Positions 1-7,116 are shown, counted from the stretch's first letter. The stretch: 13,575 nucleotides of DNA from Aquificaceae bacterium (GCA_025057715.1 JANWVD010000009.1:1-13575), one strand, 5' to 3'. Translations and numbers: made by a program. Notes: generated by a model from the letters alone, not told the origin.

Positions 1-119
1 ACCTCGCCATTTACAGCAATTGCTATGCCTTCACTTAAGAGACTAAGCTCGCTTAGTAAGTCAGATATCGTAAGCGGCTCTTCGAAGGTCTTTTCTTGGT
101 CGTTTATAAAAATCCTCAC
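1..119 (-). CDS. thiS: Sulfur carrier protein ThiS (partial, C-terminal part beyond left edge)
   Basis: Read on the minus strand from a GTG at 119-117, the first 40 residues (beginning MRIFINDQEKTFEE) are open to the window edge. They match the start of ThiS: a first beta strand (RIFIN), a hairpin turn, a leucine-rich helix (ISDLLSELSL) and the strand AIAVNGEV. ThiS is a ubiquitin-fold protein of about 65-70 residues. Its C-terminal Gly-Gly is adenylated by ThiF and carries sulfur for the thiazole ring of thiamin. The C-terminus is outside the window, so the Gly-Gly tail cannot be checked. The GTG start is chosen because an in-frame stop lies a few codons upstream and no ATG or TTG intervenes. 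No strong Shine-Dalgarno is visible. The gene diverges from lysS with 30 bases between start codons. A different ThiS/MoaD-like protein is possible, but the N-terminal pattern favours ThiS. Confidence 0.8.
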   Translation of the reverse strand, partial: MRIFINDQEKTFEEPLTISDLLSELSLLSEGIAIAVNGE

Positions 120-149
120 TGGCTTAATTTTAAGGATAGACTAATCTAC

Positions 150-1853
150 ATGCAAGAGAAGGAGCTTAGGTTAGAGAAGTTTAAAAAGCTAAGGGATAGC
201 CTCCCCTATAGGTTTGAGAAAACCCACTCAATAAGAGAGCTGAGGTCAAAATTTGAAAAGGACTTTGAGCCATTTGAAATATGCCTAAATGGCAAGCTAA
301 AGCGCGTCTCAAACCAAGATGGAATAAAAGTGGGCAGGTTAGAAGATGGTGAGAGAGAGCTCTTAGTTTACTTTAGCCAAGGCGAAGACCCAAAAGAGGG
401 TGAATCTATCTCTCTTTTCGGCAAATTAGAGAGAAAAGAGGGCAAGGTATGCCTAATAGATGCTAAGATAGCAAGCTGCGAGCCAAGAGCTTTAAATGAG
501 GTCCTTAGCGAGCTTGAGTTAGAGCCGGGGCGGTTTTTTGCGCGCGTAAGCGCGCGTTTGATGAATTTAAGAAAAATGGGGAAGGCTATCTTTGGTGACG
601 TTCAGGATTGGAGTGGGAGAGTCCAGGTTTATCTAAGTAAAGATGGCTCAGGTGAGGCGTTTGAGAGCTTTAGTGAGCTTGTGGATATCGGGGATGTTTT
701 AGGAATCGAGGGGGAGCTCTTTAGGACAAAGGCGGGGGAGCTCACCATCGAGGTAAAGCGCTTTGAGGTTTTGGCAAAGAGTTTAAATCCAATGCCGGAA
801 AAGTGGCATGGGCTTAAGGACACTGAGGTTCGCTATAGAAAAAGATACCTTGACCTTATAGTCAACGAAGAGGCAAGGAGGGCGGTTTTGATAAAAAATA
901 GGCTAATAAAGAGCATCAGGGAGTTTTTAGACCAAAATGGGTTTATCGAAGTAGAGACGCCCATCCTTCAGCCTATTGCCTCTGGCGCAAATGCAAGGCC
1001 CTTTAAGACCTTTCACAATGCCCTTGAGGAAGAGCTCTATTTAAGGATTGCACCAGAGCTGTATCTTAAGAAGTTAGTCGTCGGTGGGCTTGAGAGGGTT
1101 TACGAGCTTGGGAGGAATTTTAGAAACGAGGGGGTTGATTCCACGCACAATCCGGAGTTTTCTATGGTTGAGTTTTACGCAGCCCTCTGGGACTATAAGG
1201 ACATGATGGAGTTTATTAAAAATCTCATGCTATTTGTTTGTCAAAAGACGCTTGGTAAGAGCTTTATTGAAACGAAAGATAGGTTAATAAGCCTTGAGAA
1301 GTTTGAGGTAAAGACCTACTTCGGGCTTCTTGAAGAAAAGACCAATAAGGGGATGGACTTTTTCTTAAATGACACATCAGAACTCAGGGAGTTTTGTAAA
1401 AATTCCGGCGTTGAAAATGTATGGAATTTGAGTCATGGGAAGTTAATTGATAAGGTATTTTCAATCTTTGTAGAGGAGAGCTTAACTACGCCGACATTTG
1501 TAATTGACTTTCCAAAGCTCATATCGCCGCTTGCAAGAACGCATAGAGAAGACAAAAGGCTCGTTGAGAGGTTTGAACTATACATCCTTGGTAAGGAGGT
1601 TGCAAACGCCTATTCAGAGCTGACTGACCCCATTGAGCAAAGAGAGAGGTTTGAAAGCCAAAGGACTCAAAAGTCAGCAGGGGACGAAGAGGCAATGCTT
1701 GCTGACGAGAGCTTTATAGAGGCTTTGGAATATGGGCTTGTGCCAACTGCCGGCGCAGGTATTGGAATAGATAGGCTTATGATGGTTTTAACTGACGAAG
1801 AGTCTATAAGGGAGGTGATTCTCTTTCCTGCGCTTAAGTCAAAGGGCGCTTAA
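150..1853 (+). CDS. lysS: Lysyl-tRNA synthetase, class II, with an extra N-terminal OB-like segment
   Basis: LysRS charges tRNA-Lys with lysine in the cytoplasm. Class II signatures are clear: motif 2 (RNEGVDSTHNPEFSMVEFY, about 325-343), the LysRS-typical ELGRNFRNEG and ANAYSELTDP stretches, and motif 3 (GIGIDRLMMVLT, about 537-548). Numbering is from the ATG at 150, giving 567 residues. The usual anticodon-binding OB fold lies at about 129-212 (GKAIFGDVQD ... ELFRTKAGEL). Between the N-terminal helix ending in PYRFEKTHSI and this OB fold lie roughly 80 additional residues that bacterial LysRS of about 490-510 residues lack. They have the strand pattern of a second OB fold. The frame is open upstream to a TTG at 96, but homology begins at the ATG at 150, and an AAGGA lies at 132-136, rather far upstream. 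The stop codon sits inside a hairpin shared with the convergent barrel gene. Confidence 0.95.
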   Translation: MQEKELRLEKFKKLRDSLPYRFEKTHSIRELRSKFEKDFEPFEICLNGKLKRVSNQDGIKVGRLEDGERELLVYFSQGEDPKEGESISLFGKLERKEGKVCLIDAKIASCEPRALNEVLSELELEPGRFFARVSARLMNLRKMGKAIFGDVQDWSGRVQVYLSKDGSGEAFESFSELVDIGDVLGIEGELFRTKAGELTIEVKRFEVLAKSLNPMPEKWHGLKDTEVRYRKRYLDLIVNEEARRAVLIKNRLIKSIREFLDQNGFIEVETPILQPIASGANARPFKTFHNALEEELYLRIAPELYLKKLVVGGLERVYELGRNFRNEGVDSTHNPEFSMVEFYAALWDYKDMMEFIKNLMLFVCQKTLGKSFIETKDRLISLEKFEVKTYFGLLEEKTNKGMDFFLNDTSELREFCKNSGVENVWNLSHGKLIDKVFSIFVEESLTTPTFVIDFPKLISPLARTHREDKRLVERFELYILGKEVANAYSELTDPIEQRERFESQRTQKSAGDEEAMLADESFIEALEYGLVPTAGAGIGIDRLMMVLTDEESIREVILFPALKSKGA

Positions 1854-1863
1854 AAAAGCGCCC
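1844..1863. terminator. Bidirectional hairpin between lysS and the barrel gene
   Basis: There is a perfect 8-bp inverted repeat, GGGCGCTT (1844-1851) and AAGCGCCC (1856-1863), with a four-A loop. It is followed by CAAACTTTT on the plus strand and by TTTG on the minus strand. It overlaps the last codons and stop of lysS and lies just after the stop of the convergent gene at 1871, so it could terminate both. The U-tracts are short, which lowers certainty. Confidence 0.6.
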
Positions 1864-1870
1864 CAAACTT

Positions 1871-3172
1871 TTAGTGCTTGTGATTGTGATGCCCGAAGGC
1901 AAAGGTGAATTGAAGGATAAATTCATTGACCGACTTTTTCTCAAAGCTTCCTGCGACCCTTTCGTATAGGGCTTTGTTTTGACCTGCTTGTAATCTTACG
2001 CGCGAGAAGCTATTTGGGCTATATTCAGCCATGGCGTAATATGCAGGTAAGTTTGAATAAGCCGGCAAGAGCCTAGCGCCAGAGCGATAAACCTCGTTTT
2101 TGTTTATGAGATTATATTGAACGCCCGCCCTTAATTGCTTTGTGATGCCTGCAACAAGCTGGATGTAATATCCACCTTGGCGTCTTTTGATTGGGTCCAT
2201 GGTTACATTCCCAGCCCTATCAAAGCCATAGCGAGTTCCACTCATTTCGCGATAGATGTATTCGCCTTGGAGGCTTAAGTATCTATCTTTGTCAAAGCTG
2301 TATTTTGCGGTTAGGTCTATTCCGTATAGCTTTGAATCTGCGCTTAGCCCGTGGTCACCATGGTCGTGCCGATGTTTACCTTGAGCGTAAGAAACCCCCG
2401 GTGAGAGCGTTAAATCACCATATTCAAAAGAGCTCTTGATAAAACCAACAAATAAACTTGGCGCGCTTTTATCTTCAACTTCAAATGTTCTTCCAGTTGG
2501 CGAATGCGTGATTGTAAAGCCCTTATAGTTAAAGCTATTTTCGCTCTCGCCCTGAAGAACCTCTGCCCCAAGCTGGAGATAGAACTTGGTTGGGGCGTGC
2601 CAACTTAGCTGAAGACCTTTTTCTATTAAACCCTCGTCCCCTAAGAAGGACATAAAAACAAGCGGGGAGGTCGCAAAGTCCCAAGCGTGCGGCTCTTGTT
2701 GATTTAGCTTCCCAAAACCGCTTCTGAATTTACCAAGCTTTACCTCAAAGCCGGCGGGAAGATTTTTAAAAAGCGCGTAGGCTTCCTCTACATTAACTTT
2801 ATCGTCGCTAAATGAGAAAGTAGCCGCCAAATCAAGGTTCTTGTGAGGATGTGCATAAAGACCGAGCTCTACATGATTTAGGTTAAACCCGCGCTTTTCG
2901 TTTCTTATGCCATGGGAGTGACCATCGTGATGCCTATGGAAAACCCTGGGGATTTGCAATTCTTTATATTCATCATCCTTTCTATTTCTCGAAACAAGGG
3001 AAAAATCAATAACGAGAGATATCTCAGGTAAAAGAGAGGACTTTTTGTCGTGCGAATGACCGTGGCTATGGGCTATAAGCATGCCGCCATCGGGTCTAAG
3101 CTTGAGGTTTTCTGCACCCTCTTTAGAAAAGGCAAGACCCAAAATAGCAAAGAAGATTAAAATTTTTCCCAT
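1871..3172 (-). CDS. Histidine-rich outer-membrane beta-barrel protein, possibly metal-related
   Basis: This 433-residue protein has a signal peptide (MGKILIFFAILGLAFS, cleavage near 16). It then shows alternating beta strands of the barrel type, including KLGKFRSGFGKLNQQEPHAWDF and GLQLSWHAPTKFYLQLGAEVL at about 146-206. The last strand, FILQFTFAFG, ends the barrel. Histidine clusters occur after the signal peptide (35, 37, 39, 41), at 79-87 (FHRHHDGHSH), at 267-274 (KHRHDHGDH, probably an extracellular loop) and as a C-terminal tail HHNHKH. Such clusters typically bind Zn, Ni, Co or Cu, so a role in metal capture or passage across the outer membrane is inferred. It is too short for a TonB-dependent receptor with plug and 22 strands, and no TonB box is obvious. 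A strong AGGAGG (3180-3185) lies 7 bases before the ATG. The DsrE-like gene ends 15 bases upstream, so the two are probably co-transcribed. Confidence 0.75.
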   Translation of the reverse strand: MGKILIFFAILGLAFSKEGAENLKLRPDGGMLIAHSHGHSHDKKSSLLPEISLVIDFSLVSRNRKDDEYKELQIPRVFHRHHDGHSHGIRNEKRGFNLNHVELGLYAHPHKNLDLAATFSFSDDKVNVEEAYALFKNLPAGFEVKLGKFRSGFGKLNQQEPHAWDFATSPLVFMSFLGDEGLIEKGLQLSWHAPTKFYLQLGAEVLQGESENSFNYKGFTITHSPTGRTFEVEDKSAPSLFVGFIKSSFEYGDLTLSPGVSYAQGKHRHDHGDHGLSADSKLYGIDLTAKYSFDKDRYLSLQGEYIYREMSGTRYGFDRAGNVTMDPIKRRQGGYYIQLVAGITKQLRAGVQYNLINKNEVYRSGARLLPAYSNLPAYYAMAEYSPNSFSRVRLQAGQNKALYERVAGSFEKKSVNEFILQFTFAFGHHNHKH

Positions 3173-3187
3173 AATAAGACCTCCTTT

Positions 3188-3526
3188 TTAAAGTGTGATT
3201 ACTTGCTGAACGCCATATTCACCTGCTTTTTTATAAAGGTTTGGAAAGCAGCCTATCGTAGCCCCCTCTATGAGGCTATCTTCTATGTTTCTTTCCATAC
3301 AACATTGGTCACAGCCCATTAAAAAGCCTATCTTGCCAGCCTCGAGAAGCCTCTGAAGACGAGTTCCAAGCGGGCTTCCCTTTAAAAGTGCGTAGTTATT
3401 ATCAAGAAAGAAAAACATCCCAGCAACCTCGACAGGATGGGTGGAGTTTTCAAGCTGCGGCAATATCATCTTGCCAAGGATGTAGCTTGCGCTATTTGGC
3501 GTGCTAAAGATATATAAGACCTTCAT
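3188..3526 (-). CDS. DsrE/DsrF-like small cysteine protein
   Basis: This 112-residue cytoplasmic protein has no signal peptide. The N-terminal strand and helix (MKVLYIFSTPNSASYILGKM), the central VAGMFFFLDNNYALLKG and the later LMGCDQCCMERN and GATIGCFP fit the DsrE-like alpha/beta fold used in sulfur relay and related thiol chemistry. Cysteines are at 72, 75, 76 and 93. Cys72 or Cys75/76 sits where DsrE-family proteins carry the reactive cysteine, and the C-x-x-C-C arrangement is notable. I recall a DsrE-related family with this GCDQC and GCFP pattern linked to sulfur or selenium metabolism, but cannot confirm membership here. A near-perfect Shine-Dalgarno (AAAGGAGGTG, 3531-3540) precedes the ATG by about 6 bases, suggesting high expression. 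It is the first gene of a likely two-gene operon with the His-rich barrel. Confidence 0.7.
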   Translation of the reverse strand: MKVLYIFSTPNSASYILGKMILPQLENSTHPVEVAGMFFFLDNNYALLKGSPLGTRLQRLLEAGKIGFLMGCDQCCMERNIEDSLIEGATIGCFPNLYKKAGEYGVQQVITL

Positions 3527-3621
3527 TCTTCACCTCCTTTAAGTGTCTTACCCCTAAAAACCCCCTTGGGGCAAAAAGCCAAGTGCACATTTTTTATATT
3601 TTAACACATTTTAACGAGAAT
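3527..3621 (-). promoter_or_regulatory. Intergenic region between secD and the DsrE-like gene, with candidate promoter
   Basis: This 95-base gap is the longest without a gene. Read on the minus strand it begins with an AT-rich stretch holding two copies of GTTAAAAT spaced 10 bases apart, then TATAAA, a possible -10 element for the DsrE-like/barrel operon. No good -35 is seen. It continues with the hairpin at 3565-3583 and ends with the strong Shine-Dalgarno. The helical-turn spacing of the repeats could mark an operator, but the evidence is weak. Confidence 0.3.
3565..3583 (-). terminator. Possible weak terminator or leader hairpin downstream of secD
   Basis: On the minus strand CTTGGC...CCAAG can pair with a short loop, and it is followed by GGGGGTTTTTAGG. 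The stem is only about 5-6 bp with a bulge. It may end secD transcription, or act as a leader structure if the DsrE operon promoter lies upstream of it. Confidence 0.3.
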
Positions 3622-5112
3622 TTAAAACCTTGCTAACCTAAGCCTCGCAAGAAGCTCCAAGAAAACCCTTGCATAATAGACGTTTGAAACAAAGGAAGCA
3701 ATCGTGCCTATTGTTAAGGTGGTGGCAAAGCCCTTGACTGGTCCTGAACCAAACTGGAATAATATCAAAGCAGCAACGAGCAAGGTAGCATGAGTGTCTA
3801 AAACGGCGCCAAAAGAGCGCCTATATCCAAGCGCTATGGCTTTTTTAATAGTGCTTCCAGAGCGAAGCTCTTCTTTGACCCTTTCGAAGATAAGAACATT
3901 AGAGTCAACAGCAATGCCCATATTTAGGATAATCCCGGCAATCCCAGGAAGCGTAAGAGTGCCGCCAAGGAGCGCAAGCCCAGCCCAAAGCATCAAGGCG
4001 TTAAGAACTATGGAAACCCCAGCGGTGACCCCAACAACTCTATAGCGAAATATTAAAACGGCTAAGAGAAATATAAAACCCGCTATCGCGGATTTTAAAC
4101 CTTGATTAATAGCATCCTTACCAAGCGAAGGACCAACCACCCTCTCTTGCAAAAACTCAATCTTGGTAGGCAAAGACCCAGAGCGAAGAACGATTGCGAG
4201 CTCTTTTGCCTCGTCAGGCGTAAAGTTTCCGCTTATTTGTCCCCTGTCGCTTATCCTGCTTTTTATAACTGGCGCTGACATGATTTTGCCATCAAGCACG
4301 ATAGCGAGCTCTCTCCCTATGTTTTTAGAGGTCGCTTCGGCAAACCTACTTGAAGCATCCGGATTTAGCTCAAAGGCAACTGCGGGCATGCCAAACTCGT
4401 CGCTTGAGGTATAAGCAGTTTTTAAATCAGACCCTGAGATAATGGGCGGAAACTCAATCAGATACCACCTACCATTTAAGTCAGGAACGAGCTTAGTGTT
4501 TGGATTAACCATCTTCTCAAGAGACTCCTTTGTCCCTTGACTAATAACGAGCGATAGCTCAAGAGTTGCAGTTTTACCAAGCAAAGACTTAGCCCTTTGA
4601 ATGTCAAGCACCCCAGGAAGCTCTACCAAGACCCTGTCATTGCCTACTTTTGCAATCGTTGGTTGGACAACGCCAAGCTCGTCAATCCTGCGCCTAAGAA
4701 CCTCAATCGTTTGATTAAGAACGCCCCTTTTAAAAGCTTCGAGCTCCTCGTTTTTTAACCTAAGCTGTGCTTCTTTGTCGGAGAAAGACTCAACCTCAAG
4801 CGAGGCAAACTCCTCTTTTAAAAAGGCCTCAAACCTCTCGGCATTTGGAATTTCGAGAAACTCTAAGTGCAAAGAGTTGCCCCTTGGGACAACCTCAAGG
4901 ACCTTAAAGCCCCTTTGGGGCAATCTCTCCCTTATAGCCCTTGCAAGGCTCGCATACTCATTATTAAGGGCATATTCCATATCGGGCCTTATAAGGATTG
5001 AGGTCCCACCCATTAGGTCAAGCCCAAGGTTAACTGGTTTTATAAATATAAAAACCGCGCAAAGCGCGATAAGGACGAAAAACCCACCTACCTCAATCCA
5101 AAAGCGTTTCAT
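3622..5112 (-). CDS. secD: Protein translocase subunit SecD
   Basis: SecD is an RND-family membrane protein. With SecF it uses the proton gradient to pull exported proteins out of the SecYEG channel on the periplasmic side. At 496 residues it is of normal length for the short SecD type. It has a first membrane helix (about 7-25), the motif GLDLMGGTS (29-37), a periplasmic P1 region with RRRIDELGVVQPTI (140-153) and VLVELPG, and five further membrane helices from about 340. The conserved LPGIAGIILNMGIAVDSNVL (388-407) includes Asp403 of the proton path, and FGSGPVKGFATTLTIG (454-469) is present. The usual DANLTT before TM5 reads DTHATL (439-444), a mild departure. secF does not follow; the next gene is a DsrE-like protein about 95 bases on. 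No Shine-Dalgarno precedes the ATG. A TATAAT lies 11 bases upstream, so the leader would be about 4 bases or absent. Confidence 0.95.
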   Translation of the reverse strand: MKRFWIEVGGFFVLIALCAVFIFIKPVNLGLDLMGGTSILIRPDMEYALNNEYASLARAIRERLPQRGFKVLEVVPRGNSLHLEFLEIPNAERFEAFLKEEFASLEVESFSDKEAQLRLKNEELEAFKRGVLNQTIEVLRRRIDELGVVQPTIAKVGNDRVLVELPGVLDIQRAKSLLGKTATLELSLVISQGTKESLEKMVNPNTKLVPDLNGRWYLIEFPPIISGSDLKTAYTSSDEFGMPAVAFELNPDASSRFAEATSKNIGRELAIVLDGKIMSAPVIKSRISDRGQISGNFTPDEAKELAIVLRSGSLPTKIEFLQERVVGPSLGKDAINQGLKSAIAGFIFLLAVLIFRYRVVGVTAGVSIVLNALMLWAGLALLGGTLTLPGIAGIILNMGIAVDSNVLIFERVKEELRSGSTIKKAIALGYRRSFGAVLDTHATLLVAALILFQFGSGPVKGFATTLTIGTIASFVSNVYYARVFLELLARLRLARF

Positions 5113-5134
5113 TAGCTGGGTTATTATAACCTTT
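5113..5134. promoter_or_regulatory. Divergent secD / NlpC-P60 promoter region with 13-bp palindrome
   Basis: Only 22 bases separate the two divergent ATG codons. They contain the perfect palindrome GGTTATTATAACC (5119-5131). On the minus strand this gives TATAAT (5128-5123), placing a start site about 4 bases before the secD ATG. On the plus strand it gives TATTAT (5122-5127), placing a start site at or next to the NlpC/P60 ATG. The two -10 elements overlap, so RNA polymerase could occupy only one direction at a time. Neither gene has a Shine-Dalgarno, consistent with leaderless messages. No convincing -35 hexamers are visible. Confidence 0.45.
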
Positions 5135-6262
5135 ATGAAAGCCTTAGTTTTTGTTTTTTTGCTACTTTCACTATCTTACGGTCTAAATAGAGAGAGGATA
5201 AACTCCCAGGCGCTTTCGCAGATTGACTTTATGGTGCGTCTTGAAAACTTTCCCCAAAGAATTCCATCCACAAAGCTCCTTGAGTGGATTTATTTTGATT
5301 GGCCGCCCAAAGAGGATTGGCTGATTGACGGCAAAAGCATAAGCGATTACAAAAACGCCATAGAGCTAAACTTTAACAAAGAGGGACTAAGCCCTGAGGT
5401 CCAAGTATCCTATGGCTGGACAATCAGAAGAACAAACATGCGAATGTATCCAACATCTAAGACAATCCATGCCAAGGGCAAGGACCTTGATTATAACCAA
5501 TATACCCTCCTTGAGCCTTTTACTATGCTTGCAATCTTGCACCAATCAAAGGACGGCCAGTGGCTATATGTTCATGCACCATACATGCGAGGCTGGGTAG
5601 CATCAAAGGATGTTCGTCAAAGCACAAAGGAAGAGCTAATAAAACTGAGCTCTATGCCAAAGGCGGTTGTTAAGGTAAAGTCTATTAATGTAGACGGAAT
5701 TACCTTCGGTCTTGGTTCTAAGTTGCCAATAGTTCAATCCAGTAAAAGCGAGATTTTAGTAATGTTGCCAAACGGAAACTTAAAGAGCCTTCCTCGCTCT
5801 TTATTAGCCGAGGGGTTTGAGGACTTTAGCGAAGAGAAGGCAAGAGAGATTCTTGAATCAATGCTTGGAACGCCCTACGATTGGGGCGGTAAAAACGGCA
5901 GGTGGGATTGCTCTTCGCTCGTTCAATCACTCTACTGGGTCTTTGGCTTAGAGCTCCCAAGAAACTCCTCGCAGCAAGCAAAGGTCGGCAGGGTAATAGC
6001 TACAAAGTTTAGTAGCTACGAAGAGATGAAGTCAGTCCTCGAGAAATCTCCGCCATTTCGCACCCTTCTTTTTATGAAAGGTCATGTAATGATTTTCGGG
6101 GGCCTTGAAAATAAAGAGCCAGTTCTGTATCACTCAGTCGGGTCTTTAAGATACGACGATGGGACACTAATAAGAGCAGGAGCGATAGTAAAAAACAGGC
6201 TCGAGACCGAGCGCTTAACGAATATTTATAGGAAAATAATTAGTGTTAACATTTTAGAATGA
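5135..6262 (+). CDS. Exported SH3-domain NlpC/P60 (C40) cell-wall peptidase
   Basis: This 375-residue protein has a signal peptide (MKALVFVFLLLSLSYG) without a lipobox cysteine, so it is probably soluble in the periplasm. A bacterial SH3-like region spans about 93-160 (WTIRRTNMRMYPTSKTIH ... WLYVHAPYMRGWVASKDV), with a second SH3-like stretch at about 176-222. The C-terminal NlpC/P60 domain starts near 232. The catalytic cysteine is Cys259 in GRWDCSSLVQSLY and the histidine is His317 in KGHVMIFGG, with His333 (YHSVG) as the likely third residue. Such enzymes cut gamma-D-Glu-diamino-acid or related bonds in peptidoglycan stem peptides, in wall remodelling or peptide recycling. The ATG at 5135 is chosen because the signal peptide starts there. 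The same frame is open further upstream, but that part is antisense to secD. The stop overlaps the next ATG (ATGA at 6259-6262), showing translational coupling. Confidence 0.88.
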   Translation: MKALVFVFLLLSLSYGLNRERINSQALSQIDFMVRLENFPQRIPSTKLLEWIYFDWPPKEDWLIDGKSISDYKNAIELNFNKEGLSPEVQVSYGWTIRRTNMRMYPTSKTIHAKGKDLDYNQYTLLEPFTMLAILHQSKDGQWLYVHAPYMRGWVASKDVRQSTKEELIKLSSMPKAVVKVKSINVDGITFGLGSKLPIVQSSKSEILVMLPNGNLKSLPRSLLAEGFEDFSEEKAREILESMLGTPYDWGGKNGRWDCSSLVQSLYWVFGLELPRNSSQQAKVGRVIATKFSSYEEMKSVLEKSPPFRTLLFMKGHVMIFGGLENKEPVLYHSVGSLRYDDGTLIRAGAIVKNRLETERLTNIYRKIISVNILE

Positions 6263-7116
6263 AGAAGTCTATAGCTCAAAGTATCAAACAAGTAGTAAAC
6301 AACTTACCAAACATAGAGACTCAAATATGCGGTAAAATCGTGCTTGAGAATAATTATCTTTACATTCAAGACGAAAGCGGTAAGATATCAATTGACGGAA
6401 TTCCTCATAGATACGTTGGCTCAACGCTTTGCGCAAAGGGAACTCTAAAGATAAGCTCTTACGAACAAAAGGGGATGGCGTTTTTTAGGCTCTTTGCGTC
6501 AGAGTTTGAGGTAAAAGAGCGCGCAGAAGCCTATGACAAATTTATGCAGGAAATAGAAAAGCTGATGACAAAAAGAACCCACAGGGATTTTATAGAATAC
6601 TTTCGCTCGATTTTAAAAAACCAAAATTCAGTAAGATTGCTCTTAATCCATGGCAAAAGCGCACAAACCCATCAAGACTTTCTAACTGGTCTTAAATCCT
6701 CCGCAGGGGAGCATTTTAACCTTTTGGAGATTGAGATGATAGAAACCCCCTTAAGAGACGCTGAGCTATCTAAAGCACTCTCTCAGTATGACCCTCAAAA
6801 GCACGATGCTGTCTTTGTAGTAAGAGGTGGGGGTCCGTCGGAAGATTTGATGCTCGTAGGCGGGGATTTATGCATTCTTGAGGTCTTAAGAAAAGACATA
6901 CCGCTCTTTGTTGCCCTTGGTCATTCTTTTGATGTGGGGCTTTCACCCCTTGAAAGAGTCGCAAACTACGCCTTTGCAACGCCATCGCTCGCAGGCGCTC
7001 AGCTTGGAAGCCTTCTAAGAAACCTCATAGCCCTTGAAAAAACCACCCAGAGCCAGCAATGCTCTTTTTCACAAATGATTGGATGTATTTTGAAAGCACT
7101 TGGATTAAGGAGATAA
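6259..7116 (+). CDS. Short exonuclease VII large-subunit (XseA)-like protein
   Basis: This 285-residue protein resembles XseA over its OB fold (about 20-85: QICGKIVLENNYLYIQDESG ... FFRLFASEFEV) and its catalytic core. The core shows DAVFVVRGGGPSEDL (183-197), the counterpart of VxRGGGSxEDL, then VALGHSFDVGLSPLERVAN (218-236), the counterpart of GHExDxxxxDxVAD, and FATPSLAGAQL (239-249) in place of RAxTPTAAAE. Arg189, His222 and Asp225 match residues needed by XseA. XseA is normally 400-450 residues, with a long C-terminal coiled coil that binds XseB subunits; here that part is missing. The protein may therefore not form classic exonuclease VII, which degrades single-stranded DNA. It could be a stand-alone nuclease or a diverged relative. 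It is coupled to the peptidase gene by a 4-base overlap and overlaps the DUF429 gene by up to 58 bases in another frame. The last 25 residues look unconserved. Confidence 0.75.
   Translation: MKKSIAQSIKQVVNNLPNIETQICGKIVLENNYLYIQDESGKISIDGIPHRYVGSTLCAKGTLKISSYEQKGMAFFRLFASEFEVKERAEAYDKFMQEIEKLMTKRTHRDFIEYFRSILKNQNSVRLLLIHGKSAQTHQDFLTGLKSSAGEHFNLLEIEMIETPLRDAELSKALSQYDPQKHDAVFVVRGGGPSEDLMLVGGDLCILEVLRKDIPLFVALGHSFDVGLSPLERVANYAFATPSLAGAQLGSLLRNLIALEKTTQSQQCSFSQMIGCILKALGLRR

Noticed and set aside
96..149. Upstream extension of lysS to a TTG at 96
   Set aside because: The added residues overlap thiS on the other strand and do not resemble a LysRS N-terminus; the ATG at 150 fits better.
1874..1891. 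C-terminal His tail as a cloning-vector tag
   Set aside because: It is HHNHKH rather than a run of His, three other His clusters occur in the protein, and flanking DNA is native in character.
4775..5134. Upstream extension of the NlpC/P60 frame
   Set aside because: It is antisense to secD, and the signal peptide begins exactly at 5135.
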